From Hermatobates lingyangjiaoensis (taxonomy: Eukaryota > Arthropoda > Insecta > Hemiptera > Hermatobatidae), in the NCBI GenBank assembly GCA_026182355.1, contig JAPFBL010000237.1:326501-390500 (forward strand): DNA of 64,000 nucleotides, in the 5' to 3' direction. Position 1 is the first letter of the stretch, and every line of letters begins with the position of its first letter. The notes under the pieces were generated by a model. The model saw nothing but the letters and a program-made list of their open reading frames with translations, had not been told where the DNA came from and did not search any database. Of the stretch, positions 9,640 to 20,504 are shown piece after piece. The position numbers and the translations under genes were made by a program.

Positions 9640-9715
9640 ACCTGTAATTATTTTTTATATATTATTATTAATATTATTATAATATTATTATTATTATTAT
9701 TATTATTATTTTATT
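9640..9715. repeat. (ATT)n low-complexity tract
   Basis: ATT and TTA repeats flank the 5' break of the long PLE. Confidence 0.85.
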
Positions 9716-9837
9716 GACTTTCAAACCTTATAATTCTTATTTTTTAAATATTATTTGAACACTTATCCTTGTTTTCATTATTATTTCATAACATAGTTAT
9801 TATCTTGTTTTATAAATATGTGTTGGAGATCACACAC

Positions 9838-9890
9838 CCGATCACACACACACACACACACCACACACACACACACACCCCCCACACACA

Positions 9891-9963
<73 letters not shown>
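9838..9963. repeat. (CA)n with (CT)n block
   Basis: CA dinucleotides interrupted by CCCC and a CTCTCT run. Apparent reading frames here are repeats of His-Thr or Cys-Val. Confidence 0.97.
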
Positions 9964-9966
<3 letters not shown>

Positions 9967-11090
9967 ACATTTCCTTTCCCATCACTCTCTATACCATTAT
10001 TATCATTATCTCTTTTTTCACTCACATCTTCTCATTTTATTTCGTTTCTCTTTCTTTCATTATTACAAAAATATATTGGTCTACAATAGTTATCACAAGT
10101 TCCAATTGGTCACAATACCCATATAACAGACGCATGTGTTTTTTTTTTTTATAAAACATTAATTGACCCCCGGACTTCTAACAATGTTAGTTTGAAGGGA
10201 TAGTGGAAAAGAAGACTGGCATGGAAGTGTAGAAATAAATTGGAAAGGGCTGTTACAGGGGTTGAAGGGGGGTGATTTGAGTCAGCCTGGGGGTGTGTGT
10301 CAGCCTAGGGGTGTGTGTCAGCCGTGAGGCGCCGGTCTCTTGCAGTCCAGCTGGGCTCTAAACCCACTGCCTCTTCTCAACCAACATGCCAACGCTTCAC
10401 AAATAACACTTCTCTCTCTCTTATTCTCCATTATTCATTTAAAATAACAATGCTTTCTTTCCTTTTCAATTGTTTCTTTAATTATTCAATTAATTAATTA
10501 TTCAATTTAATTATTTCTTCAACTATTGATGGAATATAGAATTAAAACACATAAACAAGAACTGTAAATGAACCTCCATATGTCTAATCATTTTGCAAGA
10601 CACTTATAAAACAGAAATAGCAGAACTTAATACGAAATCAGATTAATTTCTAATAGAGTCACTGCTCTCTAAATGAGTTTCACTTTCTCCTAGAGCTGAC
10701 AACACCTATAGAAAAGTGAGTTTTTGTTTCATTTTGTTGTTTTCTTGCAGCCTTGTATGGTTATTATCTCGATATAATACTTCATATAATTGAATCGTTC
10801 TGTATAAAGGAAGAGAAGCTGAACCTTAACGATTAAGCCAATTGTTTTTCCAAAATTTTAAAGTTACATACGTGAAAAAGACATAATAACTATATAGTGA
10901 ATTAAGTAATGTTGTGTAAAATTCATGTAGGGTATTTAGAAACAAACCTGTTAACACAAGTTTATGTTTAGGTTTATAAGGTAGATTGTAAATTGTAAAA
11001 GTGTATTTTATTAGTTATATTTGAATGAAGCGAAGTGACTGTTAATGTAAAGAAGTATTTTATTATGAATTGTAAAAATATTCTAAAAAG
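9964..11090. other. AT-rich stretch with a short tandem repeat
   Basis: A 17-18 bp unit (GGGGTGTGTGTCAGCCT) is repeated about 2.5 times at 10275-10325. Otherwise nothing recognised. Confidence 0.55.
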
Positions 11091-11094
11091 ATTT

Positions 11095-11130
11095 CCTTGA
11101 TAATGGTCAGTGTAGACCGAAACGTCGGCC
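11095..11130 (+). ncRNA. hammerhead-like motif with U3-A8 core, family L
   Basis: Box UUGAUAA instead of CUGANGA, so position 3 is U and position 8 is A (covarying). Extra U, helix II GGUC/GACC with loop AGUGUA, then GAAACGUC. Helix I is weak (CC/GG). Confidence 0.5.
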
Positions 11131-11294
11131 CTGTGTAAATATGGAAAATAGATATATAAACAAATCATTCGGTGAGTTGATTTATATGGTACCGAAAAGA
11201 TGGACGAATAATATAAGAAAACTCGATAAGTTATGAAAGAACCATAATAGACTTAAAGTTGGCAAGTTATTTAATGATATATATATATATATAA
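11095..11294 (+). mobile_element. family L PLE terminal unit with N-terminal coding segment
   Basis: Hammerhead-like motif at 11095-11130, then coding sequence for NKSFGELIYMVPKRW and IRKLDKL, an in-frame stop, and GKLFND running into (TA)n. The peptide is the class 2 PLE N-terminal signature. The break falls right after the codons for FN. Confidence 0.7.
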
Positions 11295-11299
11295 GTTAA

Positions 11300-11490
11300 T
11301 TGGAGTGAGTAGGAACTCGAATTGTAAATGACACAGGAATGAAAGGTAATGTTTATTATACAAGCGCGACACTATGACTGGCTGACCCCCTCCTCGAGGC
11401 CAGCCTTGATAATCTGTCTCTGTGCGTAAACAAAGACTCTGACCCGCAGCGATGCCGGCGGTACAGCCACCGCCAACTCCGCTAACTTAT
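11300..11490 (-). repeat. unclassified (TA)n-bounded repeat, possibly a solo LTR
   Basis: About 190 bp, clearly higher in GC than its surroundings, with (TA)n on both sides. Read on the minus strand it holds AATAAACATTACC, like an LTR polyadenylation region. Only one copy is seen, so the class is a guess. Confidence 0.3.
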
Positions 11491-11559
11491 ATATACATAT
11501 GTATACCTTATAAGCAAAATGCGGTCTGGCAGGATAGATTTAACTTAAAATAAACTCTA

Positions 11560-11660
11560 ACACATAAAAAGAAATGTAATAAACACTGACTTTTCAATAT
11601 TTTGACCGTTATGGCGGTAGAAATATTGAAAAGTGAGTCTTTGTTATGTTTCATTGTTTG
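11560..11660. repeat. decayed palindrome with hammerhead-like traces
   Basis: CTTTTCAATATTT and AAATATTGAAAAG are inverted around an ACCG/CGGT stem. A GAAATATTGAAAAGTGAG segment resembles class 1 units, but the CUGANGA box is gone. Confidence 0.4.
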
Positions 11661-11689
11661 TGCACAGTTTATATATATGTATATATATA

Positions 11690-11696
<7 letters not shown>

Positions 11697-11731
<35 letters not shown>
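11697..11731. repeat. (TA)n microsatellite
   Basis: Pure TA run upstream of a family D relic. Confidence 0.93.
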
Positions 11732-11734
<3 letters not shown>

Positions 11735-11773
11735 TGAGGATTATAAATCACTCTTAGAAAGTGCCTATATATA

Positions 11774-11995
11774 TACTTCAGAGTAAGCTATATGTACTCA
11801 GTAAGATGAAAAACACACTTACAATCTCTATTTTTGTGTTTAATCGTCATCAGAATAAGCGAGGTAAGGACGCCAAGATCACTTGCAAAGTGATGGATGG
11901 AGACATCTCTTCTCTCCTGAGAACGGCTGGACCGAAAATTAGTGAAAATAGTGTTTTTTTCTACTTACTGTATACATATAGTTTACTCTGAAACG
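11774..11995. mobile_element. family D-like PLE unit, decayed palindrome
   Basis: The left arm (minus) has CTTACAATCTCTATTTTTG. The right arm (plus) has TCTCCTGAGAACGG and ACCGAAAATTAGTG. Both match the family D ribozyme region with many changes. Confidence 0.5.
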
Positions 11996-12046
11996 TTTGT
12001 TGTCTGTCGTTTGTGGATCGTTTCCTTGATTTGAGATATATATATA

Positions 12047-12156
12047 GTTAGCTTCAGCTACTCAAAGGGAATACTTCTGCCCGATGACGACGACTGTCGA
12101 AATATCGTTGTGAGTCTTTTGTGTGTGTCTTTATTTGTTTTTCTCTTTCCTGTGTG

Positions 12157-12160
<4 letters not shown>
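12047..12160 (+). mobile_element. family F PLE terminal unit
   Basis: Core near 12081-12115: CCGAUGA box, extra C, helix II GAC/GUC, GAAAUAUC. It continues with the GTGTGTGTCTTTATTTG tail and ends at (TA)n. Confidence 0.72.

Positions 12161-12209
<49 letters not shown>
12160..12209. repeat. (TA)25 microsatellite
   Basis: Separates family F (plus) from family E (minus). Confidence 0.97.
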
Positions 12210-12210
<1 letters not shown>

Positions 12211-12376
12211 CATTAAATTACACAAAGCATGACACAGAAAAAAGAATAAAAAGAACACTTACAGAATTCAATATTTCAAACTGTTTTTCGTCATCAGGAG
12301 TAGACTAGAAGAGAGGACGAAGTGAGAGAGATCTCCCCACGTCGAAGAACGGAGCGCGAATGAAGCAAATGAGCGC

Positions 12377-12418
<42 letters not shown>

Positions 12419-12675
12419 ATATAATATATATATATATATAATATATATAATATATCATTATATATCGTTATTATATATCATTATTATATATAGTTATAAT
12501 ATAATATATATATATATAATATGATTCGCGCTCCGTTCTTCGACGTGGGGAGATCTCTCTCACTTCGTCCTCTCTACTAGTCTACTCTCCTGATGACAAA
12601 CAACAGTTCGAAATATTGAATTCTGTAAGTTTTCTTTGTATTCTCTTTTCTGTGTCGTGCTTTGTGTAATTTAAA

Positions 12676-12680
<5 letters not shown>
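12210..12680. mobile_element. two family E units, head to head
   Basis: Minus copy at 12210-12378 (decayed core 12262-12299) and plus copy at 12522-12679 (core from 12590, CUGAUGA then C, AAAC.. and GUUCGAAAUAUU). An irregular (TA)-rich spacer of about 140 bp lies between them. The minus copy has GAAA mutated in the core. Confidence 0.7.

Positions 12681-12726
<46 letters not shown>
12680..12726. repeat. (TA)n microsatellite
   Basis: Right-hand border of the family E pair. Confidence 0.96.
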
Positions 12727-12729
<3 letters not shown>

Positions 12730-14280
12730 GGTTAATCACCACAAATAGTTGAAGATAATCGCTTTGAGGCCTTTTGTTTATCATGTCGTCACTGATCAAT
12801 TAAATACAAGTTGTTGGCAGGTTATGGATTTTGATTTAAAGTTGGATTAAGTTTGGTATCAATGACAGTATTTTTCCTTATAACAATAGAAATAGTCATA
12901 ATTTGTTTAACGATTCCTTCAATAAAGGAAGGAATTCCTTCTTATTGACGAGCACTTGTAGTTATGTAACATATATTTGGATCGTCATTTTGTTATAATG
13001 ATATATATATTTCGCATTTTTAGTCTTGTTACATGAATATACATACATTTATTTGCCTTGACCATTGTCGCTTTTCCATATTATTTCCTCCTCACAAACG
13101 AGATGAATTTAAAGATCAATGTTATGATGATAGTAAACCCGTAGTGGTAAGTAGCTTTCATTTGTTTTAACAAAAATACACAAATGTACTAATTATATTA
13201 ATTATTTTAAAAGTAGCTACATCCTTTGATTGATAATTTACAAAAATTCAGAGATGATTCCAAAATATTATTTCAATTATAATATATCAGGGAATATCAT
13301 TATTAGTATAGTCCAAAATCGTCATTAGATCTGGAGTTTTTCTTTTACGTTCTGCAGCTTTAGATACTGAGCTCAAACTTGATTGTATTCTAAACATACT
13401 TCTTATTTATTACTTGGGTAGGTAGAACCCAGTTTTTTAAAGCAAGCTAATTATGATAAACGCAAACGAAATTAAAGTTAACTTACAATATCTACTACAG
13501 TATCAGGAACTTAAAAATACCTGTATATCTATATAGGTCTTGTCTGTACGTTGCGTAGAACTAATTAACTTCAAGTTGTCTTTACGTTTTATAAATTATA
13601 GAAACCAAATCTACTCTTAGATAAATTTTTATTTTTTCTTTTTTTTTTAAACAAAGGCCTTTTTTTATTTATATTGATAAGATTATGAAAATTTAAAATA
13701 GTATTTCCACATGCGATATTAAATAATTATACATTATAAATAAAAATACATATATAATACAATAATTTTTTTTGAGAAGTAACTAACTTATTAAATACCA
13801 AGCTCTCCTAGTTTAAATCTAACAAATTGATAAAGCTCAATTCGTTTTTTTTTTTAATATAAACTTTTATAATATAACTAAACACTGCAAAATAATAAAC
13901 CGTTTTAAAATGTTGAAATGATGGTACTTTTAAATGTATTATCCAGATTAATATATTGAATTGAAGTTTGAGTATTTCAGAGGACTGGAGATCTGGAAAT
14001 ATAAGCAATCCTATTAAGCGAGTTGCGAGAAATAAAAAATATCTCCATTGAATTTCAGTAAACACGGATAAAGGAGACAAAGTGGTCCGAGGATTATAGC
14101 TGTAGACCATATGCATTCATAAGTGAATATATATGTCAGTAATATAATATATTAATCCTTCAAAATTTAGGAAATAAATCAAACAGTCATTAAAGACATT
14201 GAACACACCAATGTAGAAATCAAGCGGTCTCCAACAGTCAAAACAAAGGGGAGATAAAATAGAATTAGAATTAATAATGA
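12727..14280. other. AT-rich stretch, no gene seen
   Basis: No coding frame that I believe and no recognisable repeat. A 102-codon minus frame near 13808-14116 matches nothing I know and has the composition of random AT-rich DNA. Confidence 0.5.
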
Positions 14281-14990
14281 GAAGGGGTAGTAATGGCGTG
14301 ATTAAGCGCCACTAATAGCCTCTAAGACTTAACTAAGACTTTTGGCCTTCACGAGGCTACCCTGTTAACCTGCTACATGCAGGGACAAACGAAAGAGGAG
14401 GAGAAGGTGATCAGGGGCTGGGCCTGACCACCTTCGTTTCACATTCTTCCTAATCCCAAAACACCCTCGTTTTATCTTAGCCCCAATCTAAGGTGTTATG
14501 TGATCCGTGCCGAAGTATGGATGATACAAGGGTTACTGTATTATGAACGGAGCCTTAAGGGTACCGGGCGACCCCCTTGAGTAAATAGCCTTACTCGTGT
14601 ATGCGGTGCTCTGCCGGAGCGGACAAAATACCACCGATAGAGATAGATGGATTTTCCCCTGTATGATGCAAAGGAGAAGGAGACCATCCTCCGGAAGCAC
14701 AGAGAGTCCAAAAGTGTGAACTAGTGGAAGCCAACCTCCCACAAGTGCACCTAAGGATCCGAAGAAGTCCCTTCCGAAGAAAGAGAAAGGAAGTTACTTT
14801 CTCCTGAAACGTAAGGAGCCTGAATGGACATTATCAATGATGGTTTATGCAGATTCTGCAAAGAAGAGGAAGAAACACCGTACTCAACAAAACCATAGAA
14901 AAACTGTTACCGCTGGAACCAGAAAAGTGCTGAGCTAACTCCTGGGGTACTTTAGTACAGAAGAGCGGAAGTACAATAATTTTTTTTTAA
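14280..14990 (+). pseudogene. possible non-LTR retrotransposon 3' remnant
   Basis: A GC-richer island in AT-rich DNA. Near 14833-14885 the plus strand reads INDGLCRFCKEEEETPYST. This resembles the Cys-rich tail motif (CRFCxEEEET) after the RT domain of several LINE-type elements. Stops interrupt the frame on both sides and no RT motif is visible. The rest of the island is not recognised. Confidence 0.35.
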
Positions 14991-15103
14991 GACGCAGTGC
15001 TATAATCACTCTCAAATAATAATAAAAAAAAAATGAGGGACGATAGCAACGAAAAATAAATAAATATATAAAATACGATATAAAAATATCATAAAATATT
15101 GGT

Positions 15104-15523
15104 ATGGTTCAATGTAGATGTCTTGAATGTCTTACTTGTCCTATCATCAATCCTGTTCCTTCCTTTACCTCCTTCCATAGTAAACGCACCTGCCCTATCG
15201 CTCACAACAAGAACTCTTGTACCTCTGGTAACTGCGTTTACCGTTTGGATTTCACCCAGTGTCATTCCTTTTATGTGGGTTTAGCTTCCACCAAGATAAG
15301 CCTACGTATGAATAATCACAGGTCGTCCGTTGGCAAACGCAGTGACCTTCCCGTTGCTACTCATGCCGGTTCTCACGGACTCAGTTTTAATGACTGTTTC
15401 CGCGTACAAGTCCTGAGGCAGATTGATGAGACTAATTCGAAAGTCACTCTGAGAGCTTCAGAAGAAGCACTTATTAGTCTTCTGGGAGGTAGTTCTGCAC
15501 CTGGGCTTAATCTCAATCGTTGA
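15104..15523 (+). pseudogene. PLE C-terminus with GIY-YIG endonuclease (5' truncated)
   Basis: 139 codons open: CLECLTCPIINP (Cys cluster), SCTSGNCVYRLDFTQC, SFYVGLASTKISLRMNNHRS (GIY-YIG core with the helix Arg kept), and the end TLRASEEALISLLGGSSAPG. The reverse transcriptase is absent. The first Met falls inside the Cys cluster and is not a true start. It belongs to the same subfamily as 4471-4666 (about 95% alike over the shared part, by eye). One Cys of the usual CxxC before the YVG motif is kept. Confidence 0.88.
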
Positions 15524-15839
15524 TTGTTCCTTTATTTATTTTTTAATATAATTTATTTTATTTATTTATTTATTTTTTCTATAAGTTCCTATTAGCTTTT
15601 AATTTTATTTTAGTTAAATGTTTTCATTCATTTAGTTTTTATTTGACTTTTATTTCTTTATCTTCCTTGTCTCCCTTTTCACTGAAAGTTGGCTACACTG
15701 TTTGAGTGCTTTAGTTTGAACGCCAAGCCAGTCTTTATCAGGCTTTGGAGCGATTCACATCTATTCCTGACGACGAGGACATCGAAATATAGTAGTGAGT
15801 TCAGTGATTTCTTTTCTGTGTGTTCTTTTGAAAATTCTA

Positions 15840-15843
<4 letters not shown>
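15524..15843 (+). mobile_element. PLE 3' UTR plus family H terminal unit
   Basis: T-rich UTR, then a family H unit with its core from 15777: CUGACGA, extra C, helix II region, GAAAUAUA, GUAGUGAG. It ends exactly at (TA)n. Confidence 0.78.

Positions 15844-15888
<45 letters not shown>
15844..15888. repeat. (TA)n microsatellite
   Basis: 3' border of the PLE copy at 15104-15843. Confidence 0.97.
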
Positions 15889-15889
<1 letters not shown>

Positions 15890-16009
15890 GCAGAAAAATC
15901 ACAATACATAAACACGTGATGCAATCAATGAAGTTTAAACTTGAACGACGGACCTACCTGTTCAGAAGTTAGCACGTTCCTACTTTACTAACTTGTCCCC
16001 CTATTCTAA

Positions 16010-16332
16010 GGGGCTAGGTTGGCTCAGTGGTTAACGTACTCGCCTCTGAATTGATAGGGCTGGGGTTCGATCCCCATCTGGCCCTCGATTTATTCATGCG
16101 GGAGGTGAATAAATCTGAGCACGTCGTCCCTCGGAGAAGGACGTTAAACCGTCGGTCCCGAGCCTGTAAGATGTTAGGTACTCTTTAAAGATCCCTATTC
16201 CAAATACACTTGAGTTAAGCAAAATTTAGGACTCCCACTGTAGAATCAATCTTCATTGTGCGGTATCACAAAGGGCCAAGCTCGGCCTGCGTTTGTTCCC
16301 TTGTGAGACTGTCACTGCAACCTAACCTAACC
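16010..16332 (+). mobile_element. tRNA-derived SINE, full length
   Basis: The head (16011-16086) has an A box TGGCTCAGTGG and a B box GGTTCGATCCC, and its ends can pair like an acceptor stem. The body contains GGACGTTAAACCGTCGGTCC, similar to the conserved central cores of invertebrate SINEs, then TTAGGACTCCCACTGTAGAAT. The tail ends in CCTAACCTAACC. RNA polymerase III transcription from the internal boxes is expected. It is the best-preserved copy of eight in the window. Confidence 0.88.
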
Positions 16333-17028
16333 AAACCCCCTATACTACAAAATGTGATCTCTTTTTTTCTTTTTTTTTAAAAAAAAAAATGATAAAAGCA
16401 GTAATTTGAAAGAAGATAGTGTGTGTTGATATGGAAGCGAGCAGTGACATCTGGTTTGAGGTTAATAAAAGCGTAGATAACAAAGCCTCGTCACGTCCAC
16501 ACAATTTTGCAGCCTGAAGCAACAATATTAGTCTGCAGACAAGAGAAACTTTTGTGTTTGAAAACGTGACCAAGTTTAGGATCTGTTTTTGTGAAATAAA
16601 CAACGATTTGGATACATGGAGGCATATCACGTTGACTGGAGTTGCCTTTTTTATGAATACTAGAGTAGCAGGTGTTGATTAGGTAAGGAACCTGCTGAAT
16701 GAGGAAGAAAAGACAGATATTCCAGTACCTCATAATAGTAATTATAATGAACAATTAACCATACTTTTCACACTGGAAAATAAAACAGGGAAAGAAAGAG
16801 AAGTGTAATCAATCGTTTTCCACATTGAAATCACAAACTGACTGATAGTTGGCTTTAATTTACTGAAAAACCATTACTTTAAAAGTGCAATTCCCTGTGT
16901 ACTTTATTAAATTAAAAAATCATCCTCGAAGAGTCAAGTTACTAAACAACGTAACTTGTAGCAAGTTCCATAAAATGTAAGTTTAATAAATTTATTAAAA
17001 AAGTTTAAAAAATTTAAATTTATTAAAA
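16333..17028. other. AT-rich stretch, no gene seen
   Basis: Short minus-strand frames near 16340-16754 match nothing I know. No repeat recognised. Confidence 0.5.
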
Positions 17029-17102
17029 GACGGCGAAATGATCGAGATTCGTGAGTGTTAGTCCTCTTTCTCGTGTTCTCTAGCTGTAACTTTAATTATA
17101 TA
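17029..17102 (+). mobile_element. family U PLE unit fragment
   Basis: GACGGCGAAATGATCGAG and the following GTGAGTGTTAGTCCTCTTTC match the family U unit at 28030-28104. The CUGAAGA box is lost. Confidence 0.6.
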
Positions 17103-17144
17103 TATACTTTTTCATTGAAAATACGATCCAAAACGGACAAATAT

Positions 17145-17407
17145 AGTTCAATATAGAAATAGAAAGATAGAGAAATCAAAAGAACACACTTACAGTCTCT
17201 AATTTCCGATTTGAACCGTCTTCAGGAGAGATAAGAGAGAAGAACCAAGCACACTGGTTCAGAGACGGTTGGAGACCCTCCAACTGTCTCTGAACGAGTG
17301 CGCTTGGTTTCCCTCTCATATCTCTCCTAAAGACGGTTTAACCGAAAATTAGAGACTGTAAGTTTGTGTTTTTAATTTCTCTATTTTTTTTTATGTTCAT
17401 TGGAGTA
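17145..17407. mobile_element. family D PLE terminal unit, palindrome
   Basis: Two inverted arms centre near 17276. The minus arm keeps a CUGAAGA box near 17219-17225. The plus arm has CUAAAGA (G5 to A) near 17324-17360, followed by GGUUUAACC and GAAAAUUAGAG. It ends in (TA)n. Confidence 0.72.
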
Positions 17408-18162
17408 TATATATATATATATATATATATAAAAGGGAGAGGCAGAAACGAATTCATGGCATGGAAGAGAAATTTTATGTGAGAGAGATAGTGAGTGAGT
17501 GGGAGATTATTGATCTCACTCTTTAAAACAAGATTCCGTTATTTTTTTAGGTCATTGTATTTAAATAAAAACTAGCATTGAATGAGTTGCAGTTGGTTAT
17601 TGACGAGAATTTTCAGTAAAGTGTCTTAATTAGGAAGGGATTTGCTAATCGATAGAGGAGTGGACGAGGGTTTTGCCAATATGCAAGGTTGAGAAGGTTT
17701 TAGCGATTGGGACAGATTGCCCCAGGGATTGACAATATTAACACCCTATAAAAGAGCTTCAGGGCTTCAATTCAATATCACTCGGGGTAGCCCAACTTGA
17801 TTCAACTAGAATTTGAATTATAATTCAATTCCACTTTAATAAAGCCTTAGTTCAGCTTGAAATTACGAAATTTTTTTCTGGTTTATTCTTCTTTGCAGAA
17901 GAATAGGTAGAAGAATAATTTAAAAAAACAAGTGAGAAACTTTCATAACATATGGGTAATTTTAACAGAAAAACCAAGAAAATTACCAGTAAAAGGTTGC
18001 AGTTATATTAATTGTTTTATCACATATAATTAAATTGATATATTTAGGAAACAAAATCAGACGGTTAAATAATAAAAACAGATTTAAAGAGAAACAATGA
18101 TAAAAAATAGTATTTATTTTCTATTCTGATAGAGCAAAATATTAAAACAGTAGTACTTATTT
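17408..18162. other. AT-rich stretch, no gene seen
   Basis: Nothing recognised beyond the (TA)n at the left edge. Confidence 0.5.
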
Positions 18163-18394
18163 CATAGGAAAAGAATAACTCTGTATATAAAATACAAAGT
18201 TTGTCCCTCTGTCCGCTATAGAAATAAAACTGGAGATATTTAGATACAAAGAAACATATGGATCTTATATAACATTTTTCAGAGGAACTAACTTCGGTAA
18301 GTTGATTTTGATCAGGGTCCGCTTTTGGGATCAACCAAACGTCGGTTCATAGTCTACCGCCCAAACAATGCTGGGTAGTTCAGCTGGTTATATA
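18163..18394 (-). repeat. interspersed repeat R1, copy 2
   Basis: Inverted, diverged copy of 4980-5212. On the minus strand: ACCAGCTGAACTACCCAGCA, GGGCGGTAGACTATG, GTTAGTTCC, AAGATCCATATG, TCTAAATATCTCC. It also starts next to a short TATATA tract. Confidence 0.6.
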
Positions 18395-18565
18395 TAATTA
18401 TTTACACACATAAACATGATATCTGTATAGATACATTTTAGATATGTATGCAAACAAAAAACACTATATTTGTATATTTATGTTTTCGTATATTATTACA
18501 AATACACATTCTCAAATTTTCCACTACTTATCTAACAGAAAAATCATTTTCGAAGAAACTGCTGC

Positions 18566-18736
18566 AACATATACACACTCTCTCACATGCACGCGCACAC
18601 TCAATCATACGCTCACACTCACACACACACTCACTCTCTCTCACACACACACACACACACACATACACACACGCCCATACACACACACGCACACAGACAC
18701 GCACACACCCTCTCTCACTCACACACACACTCACTC

Positions 18737-18771
<35 letters not shown>

Positions 18772-18822
18772 TACACCCCCCCCCCACCCACAACACAACA
18801 CACGCACGCTCACATACACACA

Positions 18823-18860
<38 letters not shown>

Positions 18861-18869
18861 TACACATTA
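18566..18869. repeat. (CA)n/(CT)n simple repeat
   Basis: Mixed CA, CT, CCCC and CACG dinucleotide tracts. Apparent open frames are repeat translations. Confidence 0.96.
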
Positions 18870-19053
18870 ATTCTCACTAATTTTACCTAACTTATCTCCA
18901 ATTTACTTGTTTTTCTATCAAGGTCAGTGATATTAATCATACTCATACCTAGGGTATCCTTTTTCCTCTTTTATTTTTTATTCTTTGACCGATCCCATAG
19001 CGGGTGATGACGTCACCATTAACCAGTTTTTTTCTTTTATCGGTGATCCTACA

Positions 19054-19287
19054 GATTCTATATTGGGAGTCCTAAATTTTGCCTAACTCAAGTATATTTA
19101 GAGTAGGGATCATTAACGAGCACCTGACATCGTACAGGCTCGGGACCGACGGCTTAACATTCTCACCGAAGGACGACGTACTCTGATTTATTCACCACCT
19201 GCCATGTGGGCCATGTGGGGATCGAAACCCAACTGCCAGCCCAGAGAAGAGGAGAGTACATTAACAACTGAGCTAACCTGGCACTCT
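19054..19287 (-). mobile_element. tRNA-derived SINE, 3' truncated
   Basis: The minus strand has the tRNA-like head and body (CCGTCGGTCCCGAGCCTGTA) but stops before the distal 3' part. An internal repeat CATGTGGGCCATGTGGG marks a small duplication near the B box. Confidence 0.8.
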
Positions 19288-19301
19288 AAAAAAACAAACT
19301 A

Positions 19302-19784
19302 ACAAAATATTGACATGAAAACGACCGAATGAAAATTTAAGAAGCACTATCATAGACCAGAACAGAAGTAAGTGTAAATGAAAGAAAAATATAGTTGATA
19401 TGTAATTAATGAAGGAATCAACCGCTAAAATAATTCAATATTATATGTATAGTAGTAGCCAATACTGTAGGTTGCATTATCAGTCCCATAATGAAACACA
19501 CATAGACCCAACTTTTGGTCTATTTATGATACCACACGATAAAAACTGATTCTATATTGGGAGTCCTACATTTTGCCTAACTCAAATATATTTAGAGTAG
19601 GGATAATTAACGAGTACCTGACATCGTACAGGCTCGGGACCGACGGCTTAACATCCTCTCCGAAGGACAATGTACTCAGATTTATTCACCACCTGCGTGA
19701 ATAAATCGAGGGCCACGTGGGGATCGAACCCTAGACTACCAGCCCAGAGAAGATTACGTTAACCACTGAGCTATCCTGGCCCTC
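19302..19784 (-). mobile_element. SINE inside a larger repeated segment
   Basis: The SINE proper covers 19466-19784 on the minus strand. The left flank from 19302 (ATTGACATGAAAACGACC, then AAATTTAAG..., ATCATAGACC.GAA) also matches 60239-60400, which likewise abuts a SINE copy. The shared unit is thus larger than the SINE. Confidence 0.75.
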
Positions 19785-20504
19785 ATCTATTGCCAGTCGT
19801 TGGTTAATATCGAAATAAAATTAACTAATTTTTTATCAGTTTACTAGTTGTTGTTGGTGTGTGTGTCTGTCTGTGAAAATACACACAGTGTTCATATATT
19901 TGTTGATAAAACCCTTTTTGAAATATTATTTCCAGCTACTTTTCACACATTTATCTTTAATCTTCCTTCTTTTATTCCCTGAATAGTTATTAAATCTCAC
20001 TTAACCGTCTAAATGATAGTGACTAGTTAGTATACAGCTGGCAGGGTTTATTGCCTGTTGATGACCGAGTGAGTTTGAAATGTAACACACATCGATTAGG
20101 TGTTCCGTTTGCAGGCATCAAGTTAGCATGCACCACCTATTAACACCAATTTACGCCACGCCGCAAGGAGTCCTATCTAAGATATAACACTAACTAGTAT
20201 TATTAGTATAACGTGACGAGCAAGCTATCAAGCATTACATTTATGTAACGCAATTAAAAGCCCACGAGTAATTAATATCACTTTCTTCAGTTATTACTCA
20301 CAACCTGTCCTTAATTTCACTACAATTACAACATATGAAGATATTGATAACGCTATCATAGAATATTAATTCACTATTTTTACATTACAACAGGTCCAGT
20401 ACAGCAATAATGAAAAAAAAAAGCAATACTTTTCAAATTTCAAAGCTTCTATATCAATAGAATATCATTGCACACATTTTTATGTACAAAATAAAAGTAT
20501 CCGG
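19785..20504. other. AT-rich stretch, no gene seen
   Basis: No coding frame or repeat recognised. Confidence 0.5.

Noticed and set aside
9769..10126. Long open frames of His-Thr or Cys-Val repeats
   Set aside because: They are translations of the (CA)n/(CT)n microsatellite in several frames on both strands.
11300..11490. Confident solo LTR call
   Set aside because: Only a polyadenylation-like AATAAA supports it; no TG..CA ends or target duplication could be verified.
12058..12308. Frames with long Tyr-Ile runs, here and at many other loci
   Set aside because: (TA)n reads as Tyr-Ile in two frames on both strands; the flanking residues are PLE terminal units, not genes.
13808..14116. 102-codon minus-strand frame as a gene
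   Set aside because: No family signature, AT-driven composition and no support from neighbours.
16011..16086. tRNA gene
   Set aside because: A and B boxes are present, but the segment is continuous with a SINE body found eight times; it is a SINE head.
18444..18890. 148- and 140-codon frames rich in His, Thr, Ser
   Set aside because: Simple-repeat translation again; all frames are open because the repeat has no stop.
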